Source of the DNA: Collybia mongolica
Taxonomy: Eukaryota > Basidiomycota > Agaricomycetes > Agaricales > Clitocybaceae
Direction: 5' to 3'
DNA: 64,000 nucleotides
NCBI GenBank assembly: GCA_013420905.1
Contig: JAAXNY010000004.1
Coordinates: 2,232,001 to 2,296,000 of the forward strand
Shown: piece after piece, positions 21,690 to 30,550 of the stretch
How the letters are laid out: each line of letters begins with the position of its first letter
Position numbering within the stretch: the stretch's first letter is position 1
Program-made: the position numbers and the translations under genes
Notes under the pieces: generated by a model
What the model was told of the DNA's origin: nothing
What the model saw: the letters and a program-made list of their open reading frames with translations, nothing else
The model's database searches: none

Positions 21690-23297
21690 CAGTGGCTCAA
21701 AAAACTGCCCCAATGTTTGTACATTTTTGAAAGATCAATATGGTATGAAGTGCTGACATAAGCAGGGGACCTGGGGTAATTATGTAAGATACTATGACAT
21801 CGTGGCTTTCCAATGGACCCTGGATCATGTGATTTGGATCAATATCCATTAAGCTATAAGCCAAACAAAATGGCTACTCATTGGGGCAGTTTTTTGACCC
21901 TTATCTTATTTTCCATTATTCTGGCATTTATGATCCAATGCAAGAACATTATGGACTGTGGGAAGAATAAACAATGTCATGTGACTTTATTTGTATCAAT
22001 TTGACATGTTGGAATTGGTTCAATCATCTTCTTGACCTCTTACCACCATCATGAAAGCCATTTCTACTGCTCAGCACAATACTGTTGTTTCTCTCCTCAA
22101 TGAGGGCTATTCTCAGCGTCAAATCAAGGAGAAAACTGGTCTAGGGAAGGGTACCATCAGTAGGATCAGCAAAGATGTGGATGGAAACAAAGAAAACAAC
22201 CTTGGTGGCCGCCCCTCCAAGCTGTCTGTTCGTGACAAACAGTCAATTATTCGTCAAATCAAGTCAGGGAAGCTTGATAATGCAGTTCAGGCTACCCAAT
22301 TCATCAATGGCATCATCCCCAATCCTGTCACACCCCAGACAGTCAGAAATGCACTCAAGGAAAATCAATTTTATGCTGCTACAAAGAGGAAAGCTCCTCT
22401 TCTCAAACGAGCCCATCGCATCCGGCGTCTCCAGTTTGCAAAATATCATGAAAGCTGGACTGTGGAGGACTGGAAAAGGGTTCTATGGACAGATGAGACC
22501 AAAATCAATAGGATTGGGTCAGATGGAAAGGTTTATGTCTGGAAACAAAGGGGAGAACCACCATCTGATAGAACAACATCACCTACTGTCAAACATGGAG
22601 GAGGAGGAAACCTCATGGTATGGGGTTGTATGGGGTGGAATGGAGTGGGAAAGCTCATAGAGGTGCAGGGGAACATGGACAAGGTTCAATACTGTGAAAT
22701 TTTGGAGAGTGGAGTTCAGGAAAGTTTTGAGAAGTTGGAAATGGTGGATGGCGAGCGCTACTTTCAGCAAGATAACGACCCCAAACACACATCTGGACTG
22801 GCCACACAGTGGTTTGAAGACAACAACATTCAAGTCCTTGGCTGGCCTGCCCAATCCCCTGACATGAATCCAATAGAACACCTTTGGGAACATCTCAAGC
22901 GCCGTCTTAAAGAATATCCGACACCACCCAAAGGAGTACATGAGTTGTGGGATAGATTGGCTGAAGAGTGGGGTGAAATTCCACCAGAGGTATGCCAAAA
23001 CCTGATAGAAAGTATGCCCAGGCAGATACAAGCAGTTATAAAGGCAAAAGGTGGTCATACAAAGTATTAGATAGAAAATTAATAGAGGGTCAAAAAACTG
23101 CCCCAATGAGTAATCATTTTGTTTGGCCTATAGCTTAATGGGTTTTGATCCAAATCACATGATCCAGGGTCCATTGGAAAGCCACGATGTCATAGTATCT
23201 TACATAATTACCCCAGGCCCCCTGCTTATGTCAGCACTTCATACCATATTGATCTTTCAAAAATGTACAAACATTGGGGCAGTTTTTTGAGCCACTG
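21690..23297 (+). mobile_element. Tc1/mariner element, 1608 bp, structurally complete
   Basis: Terminal inverted repeats of 212 bp lie at 21690-21901 and 23086-23297; by eye they differ at about six positions. The outer ends read CAGTGGCTCAAAAAACTG and are flanked by TA (21688-21689 and 23298-23299), the target duplication of this superfamily. Between them is one uninterrupted transposase frame. Inside each TIR the sequence CAAAAAACTGCCCCAATG occurs again in inverted orientation at the inner end, so the element has four related sites. Its CpG content is much higher than the surrounding island, consistent with recent arrival. Confidence 0.93.
22051..23070 (+). CDS. Tc1/mariner DDE transposase
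   Basis: A 339-residue cut-and-paste transposase in one exon. The N-terminus holds a helix-turn-helix (about residues 10-45, GYSQRQIKEKTGLGKGTISR) and a second DNA-binding helix set (about 85-130, TPQTVRNALKENQ; RAHRIRRLQFAKYHESW). The GRPSKLS linker between them is the expected GRP(R/S)-type motif. The catalytic triad is complete: D148 (LWTDET), D241 (QQDNDPKHTS) and E276 (SPDMNPIEHLWEHLKRR), i.e. DD34E. GGGGNLMVWGC is the conserved core between the first two. The ATG lies 150 bp inside the left TIR and the TAG is 15 bp before the right TIR. No stop or frameshift is present, and length is normal for the family, so the enzyme may be active. Confidence 0.95.
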   Translation: MKAISTAQHNTVVSLLNEGYSQRQIKEKTGLGKGTISRISKDVDGNKENNLGGRPSKLSVRDKQSIIRQIKSGKLDNAVQATQFINGIIPNPVTPQTVRNALKENQFYAATKRKAPLLKRAHRIRRLQFAKYHESWTVEDWKRVLWTDETKINRIGSDGKVYVWKQRGEPPSDRTTSPTVKHGGGGNLMVWGCMGWNGVGKLIEVQGNMDKVQYCEILESGVQESFEKLEMVDGERYFQQDNDPKHTSGLATQWFEDNNIQVLGWPAQSPDMNPIEHLWEHLKRRLKEYPTPPKGVHELWDRLAEEWGEIPPEVCQNLIESMPRQIQAVIKAKGGHTKY

Positions 23298-23551
23298 TAA
23301 AAAGCCATAAGAGAAGAAAAATCCCATTATGGAAATATTTTCCCACAGTGTTGAAATGTGAATGAATGAATGAATCAACTTTTTGCCCAAAACCTGGGTT
23401 GATAAAGAACTTGTCTTTAGTAAACTAAAGAACTTGTAACATAACTTTATTCCAGTCATTGTGGCTTATTTGCAGCTGTCAGCCCAGCTGTCTCTGATCA
23501 CAGGATTATACAGGGTTATTTTACTACTCTGAAGATAAATCAGAAAAATTC

Positions 23552-25348
23552 CCAGGCTCCTAGAACCATCCCATTGTACCACTTTACATGTAAACAAATT
23601 GACATTTGTTTATATTTGCACTGTGGCAAACATCTCACATAAAAGTGGTAGAGGGACTAGCAGATTATATCTCAGTGATCTTAAAGGTAACCCATAAACC
23701 CTGCCTTAGGTCTTACTTTACTGTTTCTTGAACAACACACCAAACCTGCACAAACAATATTAAAACACATTACCTAACTTATTGAGTCATGACAGGTGGC
23801 CACCTCACTCTGGCAAATCTGCTGCAAAGTGAGGTCATAATCAATTTTTGATGTCATTGTCCTCAATGTTATGTTATCTGTAATAATAAATGTGTACTGT
23901 CTACCACATCAATTCAAGGCTCATATTAATAATGACCTCTGCTACAACACATTTTAATATAAGGTTAAAAGCCATTGCTGATCTCAATATTTCTGCCTCA
24001 GAATTCATAATCTCATTATTTACAGACACAACTTATGTATGATGCCATTACTGATTCTGGCTGTAATGCTTGTCAATGTTTTGATTGTATTGGAAGCTAC
24101 CAATTAACTGAGATATCAGCATGAAATGGGCAGAAAAAGACAAGATTAATTACTATAGTTCCAATACAAGGAGTGGGTTTCCAAGATCTTGGATTGCCTT
24201 GATATTCCATTTGTGCTTGGTTTATATTGGAGACATCAAAAATTGATCATGACCTCACTTCACAGCAGATTTGCCAGAGTGAGGTGGTTGGTCACCTGTT
24301 ATGATCCAATAAGTTAGATGATGTGTTTTAATATTGTTGTGCAGGTTTGGTGTGTTGTTCAAGAAACCCATCCCCACAGGTCACCTCCAAGATCACCTAA
24401 ACATAATCTGCCAGCCCCTCTACAGTTGCATACAAGCAAAGCCCTCCAAAAATTCTCACCTTTACCAGGACTAGGCTACTTGTGGTAAGGCCATGAATCT
24501 GCATAAATATCATATTTAGGACATAATGAGTTTATCTACACAAGTCAATTTCTTGTAATTGAAATTTTTAAAAAGAGACCCCAAAAATTTTGGCCAGACA
24601 TGAAAAAAATCCTTAAAATGACAAAAAATAGTGTAATTGACTCCATTCCTCAACCCAAATATGATTTTGAAACAAATTTTAGATTTCCATGAGTGGCCCA
24701 GTCAGAAAAACATTTGTAAGAAAGTCCGAAATTTGCCCACTGTAGCACTCTTGAGCCTGAATCTAATTGAAATGGTGAGCTTTTTTGTATTATTATTGAT
24801 CTCTTTCTCGGCTGAAATAATATCTAGTATTGGGGATGGGTGAAGTACAGGTATAAACAAGTTCCCAAATGGACTTTTGACAATACAAAACAGGCTGCTA
24901 TCACTGTGCTTGATTCATGCCCAATCAACATCATCCAAAGGTTCATCAATTGAGCATGGCAATTCATGAGCATACCAAATTGGGTTGACAGGGTGAGCAG
25001 GAGTGTGGGCAGTGAGAAAACAAAAGAGTCATCAATCAGTCTTGCAGAGTGCCATGATACACCTTGACACCATCATGTCAATGCCCTGAGGTGACTAAAA
25101 ATGCCAAAAACTTGGCCAACCTAATATCCCATGGGAAAAATTTTAGAGATGTTTTTTTTGGTATATTTTAATGTCCTGAGTTTGATATGAAGTCAGGATT
25201 TTCATAGAAACCCTTCTCTCAGAGATTTTGGATTGGAGGGCTTTGCTTGTTGTACCACTTTCATGCAAGATGTTTGCCACAGTACACATATAAACAAATG
25301 TCAATTTGTTTACATATAAAGTGGTATGATGTGGTTCTAGGAGCCTGG
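23552..25348. mobile_element. 1.8-kb nested inverted-repeat element
   Basis: Outer arms of about 110 bp (23552-23660 and 25238-25348) start CCAGGCTCCTAGAACCA and pair in inverted orientation. AAAATTC occurs immediately outside both ends (23545-23551 and 25349-25355), a possible 7-bp target duplication. A second inverted pair of about 130 bp (23724-23855 and 24232-24366) lies inside, beginning GTTTCTTGAACAACACACC. The right half holds a possible transposase relic. I infer either one element with complex ends or a smaller inverted-repeat element nested in a larger one. Confidence 0.6.
24630..25035 (+). pseudogene. possible DDE transposase C-terminal relic
   Basis: Broken plus-strand frame: around 24890-25030 it reads QAAITVLDSCPINIIQRFIN, a stop, then AWQFMSIPNWVDRVSRSV, similar in layout to the C-terminal segment of basidiomycete DDE transposases (ALDxCPxxxIRRFxNRSWRFM). 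Several stops and no catalytic triad. Assignment is tentative. Confidence 0.35.
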
Positions 25349-25788
25349 AAAATTCCATGATGCTAAGATTATCTCAAAACAAGGATCATCTTGATGGAAA
25401 TGTGAGCTGTCCAACTGGGCTGTATTTCAGTAACCAGTCATGATTAGTTGCTTGCACTTGCCTGACTGGTCCAACTTGACTACCCTGACCCATAGTTGTG
25501 GTGACTTGTATAACACTGAGCCAAAGTAGTTAACTGAACTGACTAAGCTCACATATTACTCATTTATAATATTACTGATGTGATGAAAAAAATGCAGTAC
25601 CATGGTTTTCCGAAACCACTGTAATCTGTGTTGATCCCAATGATTTTGGGGGGGGGGGAAAATGAAATGTTTTGGACAACTAGTTATGATACCTAATTTT
25701 AGGGTGCAAAGAGGTGGGTTTTGAGTTCCTACACTGTAGGAACCCTCATTTTTGAAATTAGCCCGGAATGTATACAGATCCAAAAATC
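25349..25788. other. right margin of the transposon island
   Basis: No supported gene. A run of about eleven G occurs at 25629-25639. Base composition changes toward host-like sequence as tRNA copy 2 is approached. Confidence 0.35.
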
Positions 25789-25885
25789 TGTCCCAGGGAG
25801 GATTCGAACTTCCGGCTTCTCGGAGCCATTGGAGTCGATAAGCGACATCCACAACGAGATGATTTGACCACTAATCGACAAGGAC
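25789..25885 (-). tRNA. tRNA-His (GTG) with 25-nt intron, copy 2
   Basis: On the minus strand the exons are identical by eye to copy 1 (GTCCTTG acceptor, TCTCG/CGAGA anticodon stem, TTGTGG anticodon loop, TTCGAAT T-loop, discriminator A). The intron at the same site is 25 nt and different in sequence, but again forms its own stem (GTCG/CGAC). A T-run follows on the minus strand (25780-25786). It faces copy 1 in inverted orientation, with the whole repeat island between their 3' ends. Confidence 0.75.
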
Positions 25886-26029
25886 TTGTTAGTATATCCC
25901 GAATATAGCATTATCATGAGTCAAGACGAGATATGGCTCCGGAGTCCTGTTCAATGGTGGAGTCGTTGCACGTTTGTTTTTGACCATCACACAATACATT
26001 TCTAGCAGCAGCCCCGTTTAACAACCACG

Positions 26030-26916
26030 ATGCGTAAAATTTCGTACTTTATAAGCTTCTTTGCAGTATTGTGCACTCTTCTTCTGGCAAGCCCTATCTT
26101 CTCTTTGTCGGTCTTCAGGCTAAGTAGGTGGTACTGACCGTGACCCACTAGAATATCCTGTCTGACTCCCGATCTGACTGGTCTGTCGCTTTGCTCACTG
26201 GTGGGCGTTCTCAAACCTAATTTTTCTTTGCTAAGGCTCGTCGTCCAAACTTCCGAAGTGTTGCACACCAAAATTACGATTACATACGGTCTCTCACAAC
26301 GTTGTGAACATACTCTCACAAGTTTCCCCGGCCGAAACAACGGCAAATGGGAGTACACTGATTACGAGTGTCGAACGTTCCCGGCGAAGGTAACGGACAA
26401 TTGCGAGGACGAGAATGAAGGGTTTTGTTCTGCATGGATCAGCGCTAGCTACTTCGAAGAGTTGGCAATATGGTGCGCCGCAGCTTCGCTAGTTGCCATC
26501 CTTTTTGGAGTCAGCACGCACTCGAGGAGGAGAAGGATATGGAGAGCAGTAGCTGGACTTATTTTCCTCCATGGTGTGTATCTTACTAGTTTTCATATCT
26601 GTCTAACTAAACCTTCTCATGCCTCTAGCAATATTCCAAATCATTGCATTTGCACTAGTTACCGATATGTATCGTACGGCTCGTTTCCCGACATTTGAAC
26701 AAGCACGTCCAGGTACAGTCACCAATATTCCTATTTCCTTCACCGTCATGACCCCGTGGCTCTACAGGCACCGCGTATGTCCTCAATGTAATATCTTGGG
26801 TGTCTGGCATTTTGGTTGTGTTTGCGATTATAATTACAGGCATGGCTGCAGACAAGGGCCGTCGATGGGCGGCTGGTAACAGAGCATATCGGCCTTTGGA
26901 TCAAGAGGCGAGGTAA
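26030..26916 (+). CDS. four-helix membrane protein (claudin/SUR7-like architecture)
   Basis: Exons 26030-26127, 26236-26573, 26629-26712 and 26768-26916 join to a protein of about 222 residues. Four hydrophobic segments: residues about 4-26 (FISFFAVLCTLLLASPIFSL), 118-133 (LAIWCAAASLVAILFGVST), 140-157 (AGLIFLHAIFQIIAFALV) and 180-205 (YVLNVISWVSGILVVFAII). A long first extracellular loop holds four cysteines (RCEH, ECRT, NCED, FCSAW), the layout of fungal SUR7/PalI-type and claudin-like proteins. The tail is short and basic, ending RPLDQEAR with TAA directly at 26914-26916. The frame needs a GTGGTA donor at 26128, which is not a strong site. Function unknown; the family acts at the plasma membrane or in pH and wall sensing. 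Confidence 0.65.
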
Positions 26917-27142
26917 GGGGGATTTTTACTTTTCTCCTACTATCATTCAGGATTCACACTGTATTATTCACTACCTCGCATATTATACACGCATGTACAT
27001 CACGGACGCCATCATTTTTACATATACTACGTCTATCAATCACATATTAGGCCTGACTCCTATGTTTACAATGGTTGTTGACAATGCTCATAGTCGAGCC
27101 TGTGGGAAATCTAATGTGTCAGGTAGTCCTTGTCCATATCCT

Positions 27143-28881
27143 TCACTCCATTCCCTTCCTCATATTATCAAACTTGCTCTTCTCATACCTCAACCAATTA
27201 CTCCCTGTCTCCAGCTCTCCCATCGCATCTTTCACAATTTTCACAATGCTCCTACCCTCTTGTGGTTCCTTCCCAGGTCCTCCTTCGATACCCTGCCTAT
27301 CCGAACCTTTATCTCCACTAAGCTCCCAGAACATACTTCCTCCCAAGCCTTCTTTCTTAATCCACTCGCCTTTCCACTTTGCGACTTCCTCGTTATCATA
27401 GCTTACCATCTCCTTTTTCTGGTAGTCGTATGTCCAGCTCGCAATGGCCTTCTCATCACGGTGTATGTGTGAGCCAGGAAGGGGGAGTGTACGGTAATCA
27501 TAGACGCCCTGCTCCCAAGTACCTCCGCCAATACCAGAGAAGGGTGTCCCAGGACCTTGCGTGTTCATGAAAGAGCGACCATAGAGAGGGATGCCCATAA
27601 CAATCTTAGTACGTGCGACACCCTGAGCAATGTACCAGTGAATCGACTCTGCAGCACTGATGGGACCTCCGAACACGTTGGCTTGGTGGTTGACGATTGA
27701 ATCCCACGACCCAGCTGGCAGCGTATTAGCAATGTGCTTGAATGCAACAAAAAGTGAAACTTATACAGAAGTCATACGCCATCATGTTCCAAAAGTCAAG
27801 GTGTTTATCCATCTCGACGACGTGGAGCTTCTTGTAATGGTCTGGCCCGCAAGGTGCTGCAATCTACAGTAGATGTTGGTGAAGCAAATAGGTTAGAGGA
27901 AGAAATACGCGCATACAGTGAGCAGAAATCTATAGTGAGCGCCCTTGCTGTGTGCGTGCTTGTCCAATCCAGCACGGAGTTCCCTCAGAAGCTCAACGTA
28001 ACCTCTGGCCTGCTCATCGTTTGAAGGATATTCGTAATCTATATCCAACCCATCTAATCCATAATCTTCAAGTAGCCGAATGGACGATTCAACGAACTTG
28101 GCTCGGAGAGCGGGTGAGACGACAATGGGATGAAAAGAGGGAGAATATGTCCACCCGCCAATGCTGAGCAAGATTTTCAAGTGGCGATTTTGTTTCTTTA
28201 GGTTGTAGATCGCTTTGAAATTGCCATAGAGATTGTCCCCATTATCATTCCACGAGTCACCGGGATAGTGAATGTCCTTGTCGGCCCAAACATCTGATAG
28301 GATGACCTCGCCAGTATCGGCTTTGAGATTTGCGAAGGCGTAGAGGATGTGACTGAGAAGGTGGTAAGTTAGCACATCTGGGACAACAGTGACAATTCGA
28401 ACCGACTGACGTGAGATCTTTGGTCGGAATCAACGATGGTGGGAACTTTCGACCGTATATTCCCCTGTAAGAGAATTGCTGTCAGCATGATGAATGCTTG
28501 AGACAGGTCTAATCCTACCAGTTGACAAAACTAGGAGTAGGGTCAGAAAGATAGTAGCATTCTTAGGAAGACGGGAACTCACTATCCAACGCTGTACTTT
28601 CCATGTTCAGGCATTGTTGAATTAAAATCTGTCCCAGTGTTGTTCAACAGTGGGGTGGTAGAAGAGGTTATGTGTGGTTTTTCGGAAGTTGAGGGAGAGT
28701 CCAAATCCAGAACTTGATGGCTGCTGCGCGACCACTGGCCTACTTTGTATGACGCAACTGCAACTAAGCAAAACGCTGCAACAAGAATAAGTATTCGCCT
28801 ATGGGGTCTCCTCGCAGGTGAGTTTCTATCTTGTATGTTATGTTCGTCAGTTGTCGGGAGGGGTTCGTATGTTGAGGACAT
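27143..28881 (-). CDS. GH18 chitinase with N-terminal membrane anchor
   Basis: Family 18 glycoside hydrolase that cleaves beta-1,4 linkages in chitin. The ATG at 28881 opens a cytosolic segment (MSSTYEPLPTTDEHN) followed by one hydrophobic helix at about residues 29-47 (ILILVAAFCLVAVASYKVG) without a cleavage site, so it is a type II signal-anchor protein, followed by a Ser/Thr-rich stalk. The catalytic domain has HILYAFANLKADTGEV, LKILLSIGGWTYSPSFHP, the active-site DGLDIDYEYP (DxxDxDxE complete), WNMMAYD-type barrel strands and the late GGSMFWELSGDKG. About 535 residues in several exons; introns near 28540-28440 are tightly packed. This suggests a wall-remodelling enzyme acting at the cell surface or in the secretory pathway. 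It is divergent from the CBM1 gene and convergent with the membrane-protein gene. Confidence 0.9.
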
Positions 28882-29543
28882 CCCATTGGTCGCGAGATGT
28901 CAAATGTCGGTCTGAGTACGCTGAGCAACACCGCTTTTGAGTGGACAGCCACAAATTTTCACAGCTTTGCCGAACTTCATCCTTTTACTGGTATACAAGT
29001 AAGCGTTCATCCTGTTCAACCTTGCAACTTGCAAATAACTCTGCTCAAGTATTCCTTATTTGCGCGGCAACCGGCGACCTCTCTTGATATTGGCTGGATA
29101 ATATCGAGATGTAAGCTTTTCTGTATCATAGTCAACGGTCCGCTAGTGGCATTCGTTCGTCTCTAGGAGTATTTTCCTACCTTGACTCGCATTGACTGAA
29201 GCAGGGGGTGGCCATTAACAATATCCCAAATTCGTTTGGAAGTCCCATAGTGATGCACCCCCAAATCGGCCGTATACGTTGAACGTCCCACGAACCTATA
29301 TACCAAACTCATGTGAGTATGTCAGAATTACGCGTAAAAACTTCAAGAAATCCGTGAAATGGCTGAATATGACTGTCAGGCCCCTTCTCGACGTCCTAAA
29401 TAGCCGAAGATAGACCTCACCGAGAAAATTCCGTCAGATTATCGGTATTCATTACTGCGATATCAATCCAAACTTCAACCGACACAATATATAAGCGCAC
29501 ACGGGGAAGCGACATTGTTCTCAAGATCAGGACGAGAATAAGA
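28882..29543. promoter_or_regulatory. divergent promoter region (chitinase / CBM1 protein)
   Basis: 662 bp without a supported gene. A TATA-like ACAATATATAAGCGC lies at about 29484-29498, 46 bp upstream of the CBM1 start codon. Several CCGTCAGATTATCGG-type GC-mixed words are present, but no defined operator was recognised. Confidence 0.5.
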
Positions 29544-30365
29544 ATGAAGCTCCTCGTTGCGATCGCTGTTGCTGCGTCTTTTGCGTGGACCACACATGCC
29601 CAATCCCCACCATGGGGTCAGTGCGGAGGTCAAGGCTGGTAATTACCCATTGCCTATGCCACCCTACAGACTGTTGCTGAACCCAGGGTGTAGGTCAGGC
29701 CCAACGACATGCGTTTCGGGATATATATGCACATACAGTAATCCATGTAAATCCTCTTCGTGATCAGTGTCATCAGAAATAGACGATAATCGCATTGATA
29801 ACAGATTATTCGCAGTGCCTCCCAGGAACAGGAACTACAACTGTACCTACCTCTACAAACCCGACCACAACGGTGGCTGGTCCAACCACCTCTACATCAA
29901 GTGGTTCGACTCCAACGGGATCCCAGATCCGCACTGTGCAAGACCCAGTCTACCACTTCTATCTACAAGATAGCGGTACGTCCGTACTGTTGCCCGAGAT
30001 AGGCCAATCTCATCGTTCTACTCGAAGGTGGGACACCCGTGCTGGGACCCGAGGCCTCCTCCGGGCGCTTCACTCTCGGGAACACAATTTCGCTTAACAG
30101 TGCAGACGGTTCAAAGTTGTACCTCAACATCGACAATAGTGGCACACAATCTTACAAATCACTCACGTTCGGGTCAACTGCTACCACAATCAACTGGGGC
30201 CTTGAGGGAGACACGATAATCACCACATCTCCAAGGCAGCTCAACTTTATCGCCTGCCCATCGAACACGTTGACGATATATAATGTATACTTGCAACAAG
30301 GGAATGACACACCTGCAGGGAAGACATGCACATTGGTCACTCTCCATCTACCTTGCCTATGCTGA
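29544..30365 (+). CDS. secreted CBM1 protein with uncharacterised C-terminal domain
   Basis: Exons 29544-29638, 29694-29746, 29805-29975 and 30028-30365. MKLLVAIAVAASFAWTTHA is a secretion signal. Directly after it (about residues 21-56) is a complete fungal cellulose-binding module: PPWGQCGGQGW, SGPTTC, SGYICTYSNPYYSQC, with the four cysteines and the flat-face aromatics W and Y-Y. A Thr/Ser-rich linker follows (TSTNPTTTVAGPTTSTSSG), then a domain of about 130 residues (from DPVYHFYLQDSGGTPVLGPE to CTLVTLHLPCLC) that I do not recognise as a known hydrolase. No catalytic motif is visible. It probably binds cellulose or another wall glucan outside the cell. The acceptor chosen for exon 2 (29693) restores the Trp codon of the GQGW motif. 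Confidence 0.88.
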
Positions 30366-30550
30366 CCGAATTGTTGACGGCTCAAGTTGGTGATTCCTTA
30401 ACCTTTCTCGCCTGTTGTTACACGATTCAAATTAACGATGTGTATTGGACAAGTACCGAGTTTATTGAATACTGCACTAATCGTTCAATTCGTGTGGGTC
30501 CGCTTCACGGAGTCACGGGTATAAAAATTGTAGTTGGTCAGATGTTTCCA

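Larger units (their letters stand above)
11658..25788. mobile_element. transposon island between inverted tRNA-His genes (composite region)
   Basis: About 14.1 kb with no convincing host gene, AT-rich and visibly poor in CpG compared with both flanks. It contains foldback, non-LTR, Helitron, Tc1/mariner and other inverted-repeat elements, described separately. Composition changes sharply within a few hundred bases of each bounding tRNA. I treat it as a nested accumulation of insertions, not one element: the tRNAs are not shown to be its termini. Confidence 0.75.

Noticed and set aside
22579..23106. 175-codon frame antisense to the transposase
   Set aside because: It follows the codon structure of the plus-strand transposase and runs into the TIR; no motif.
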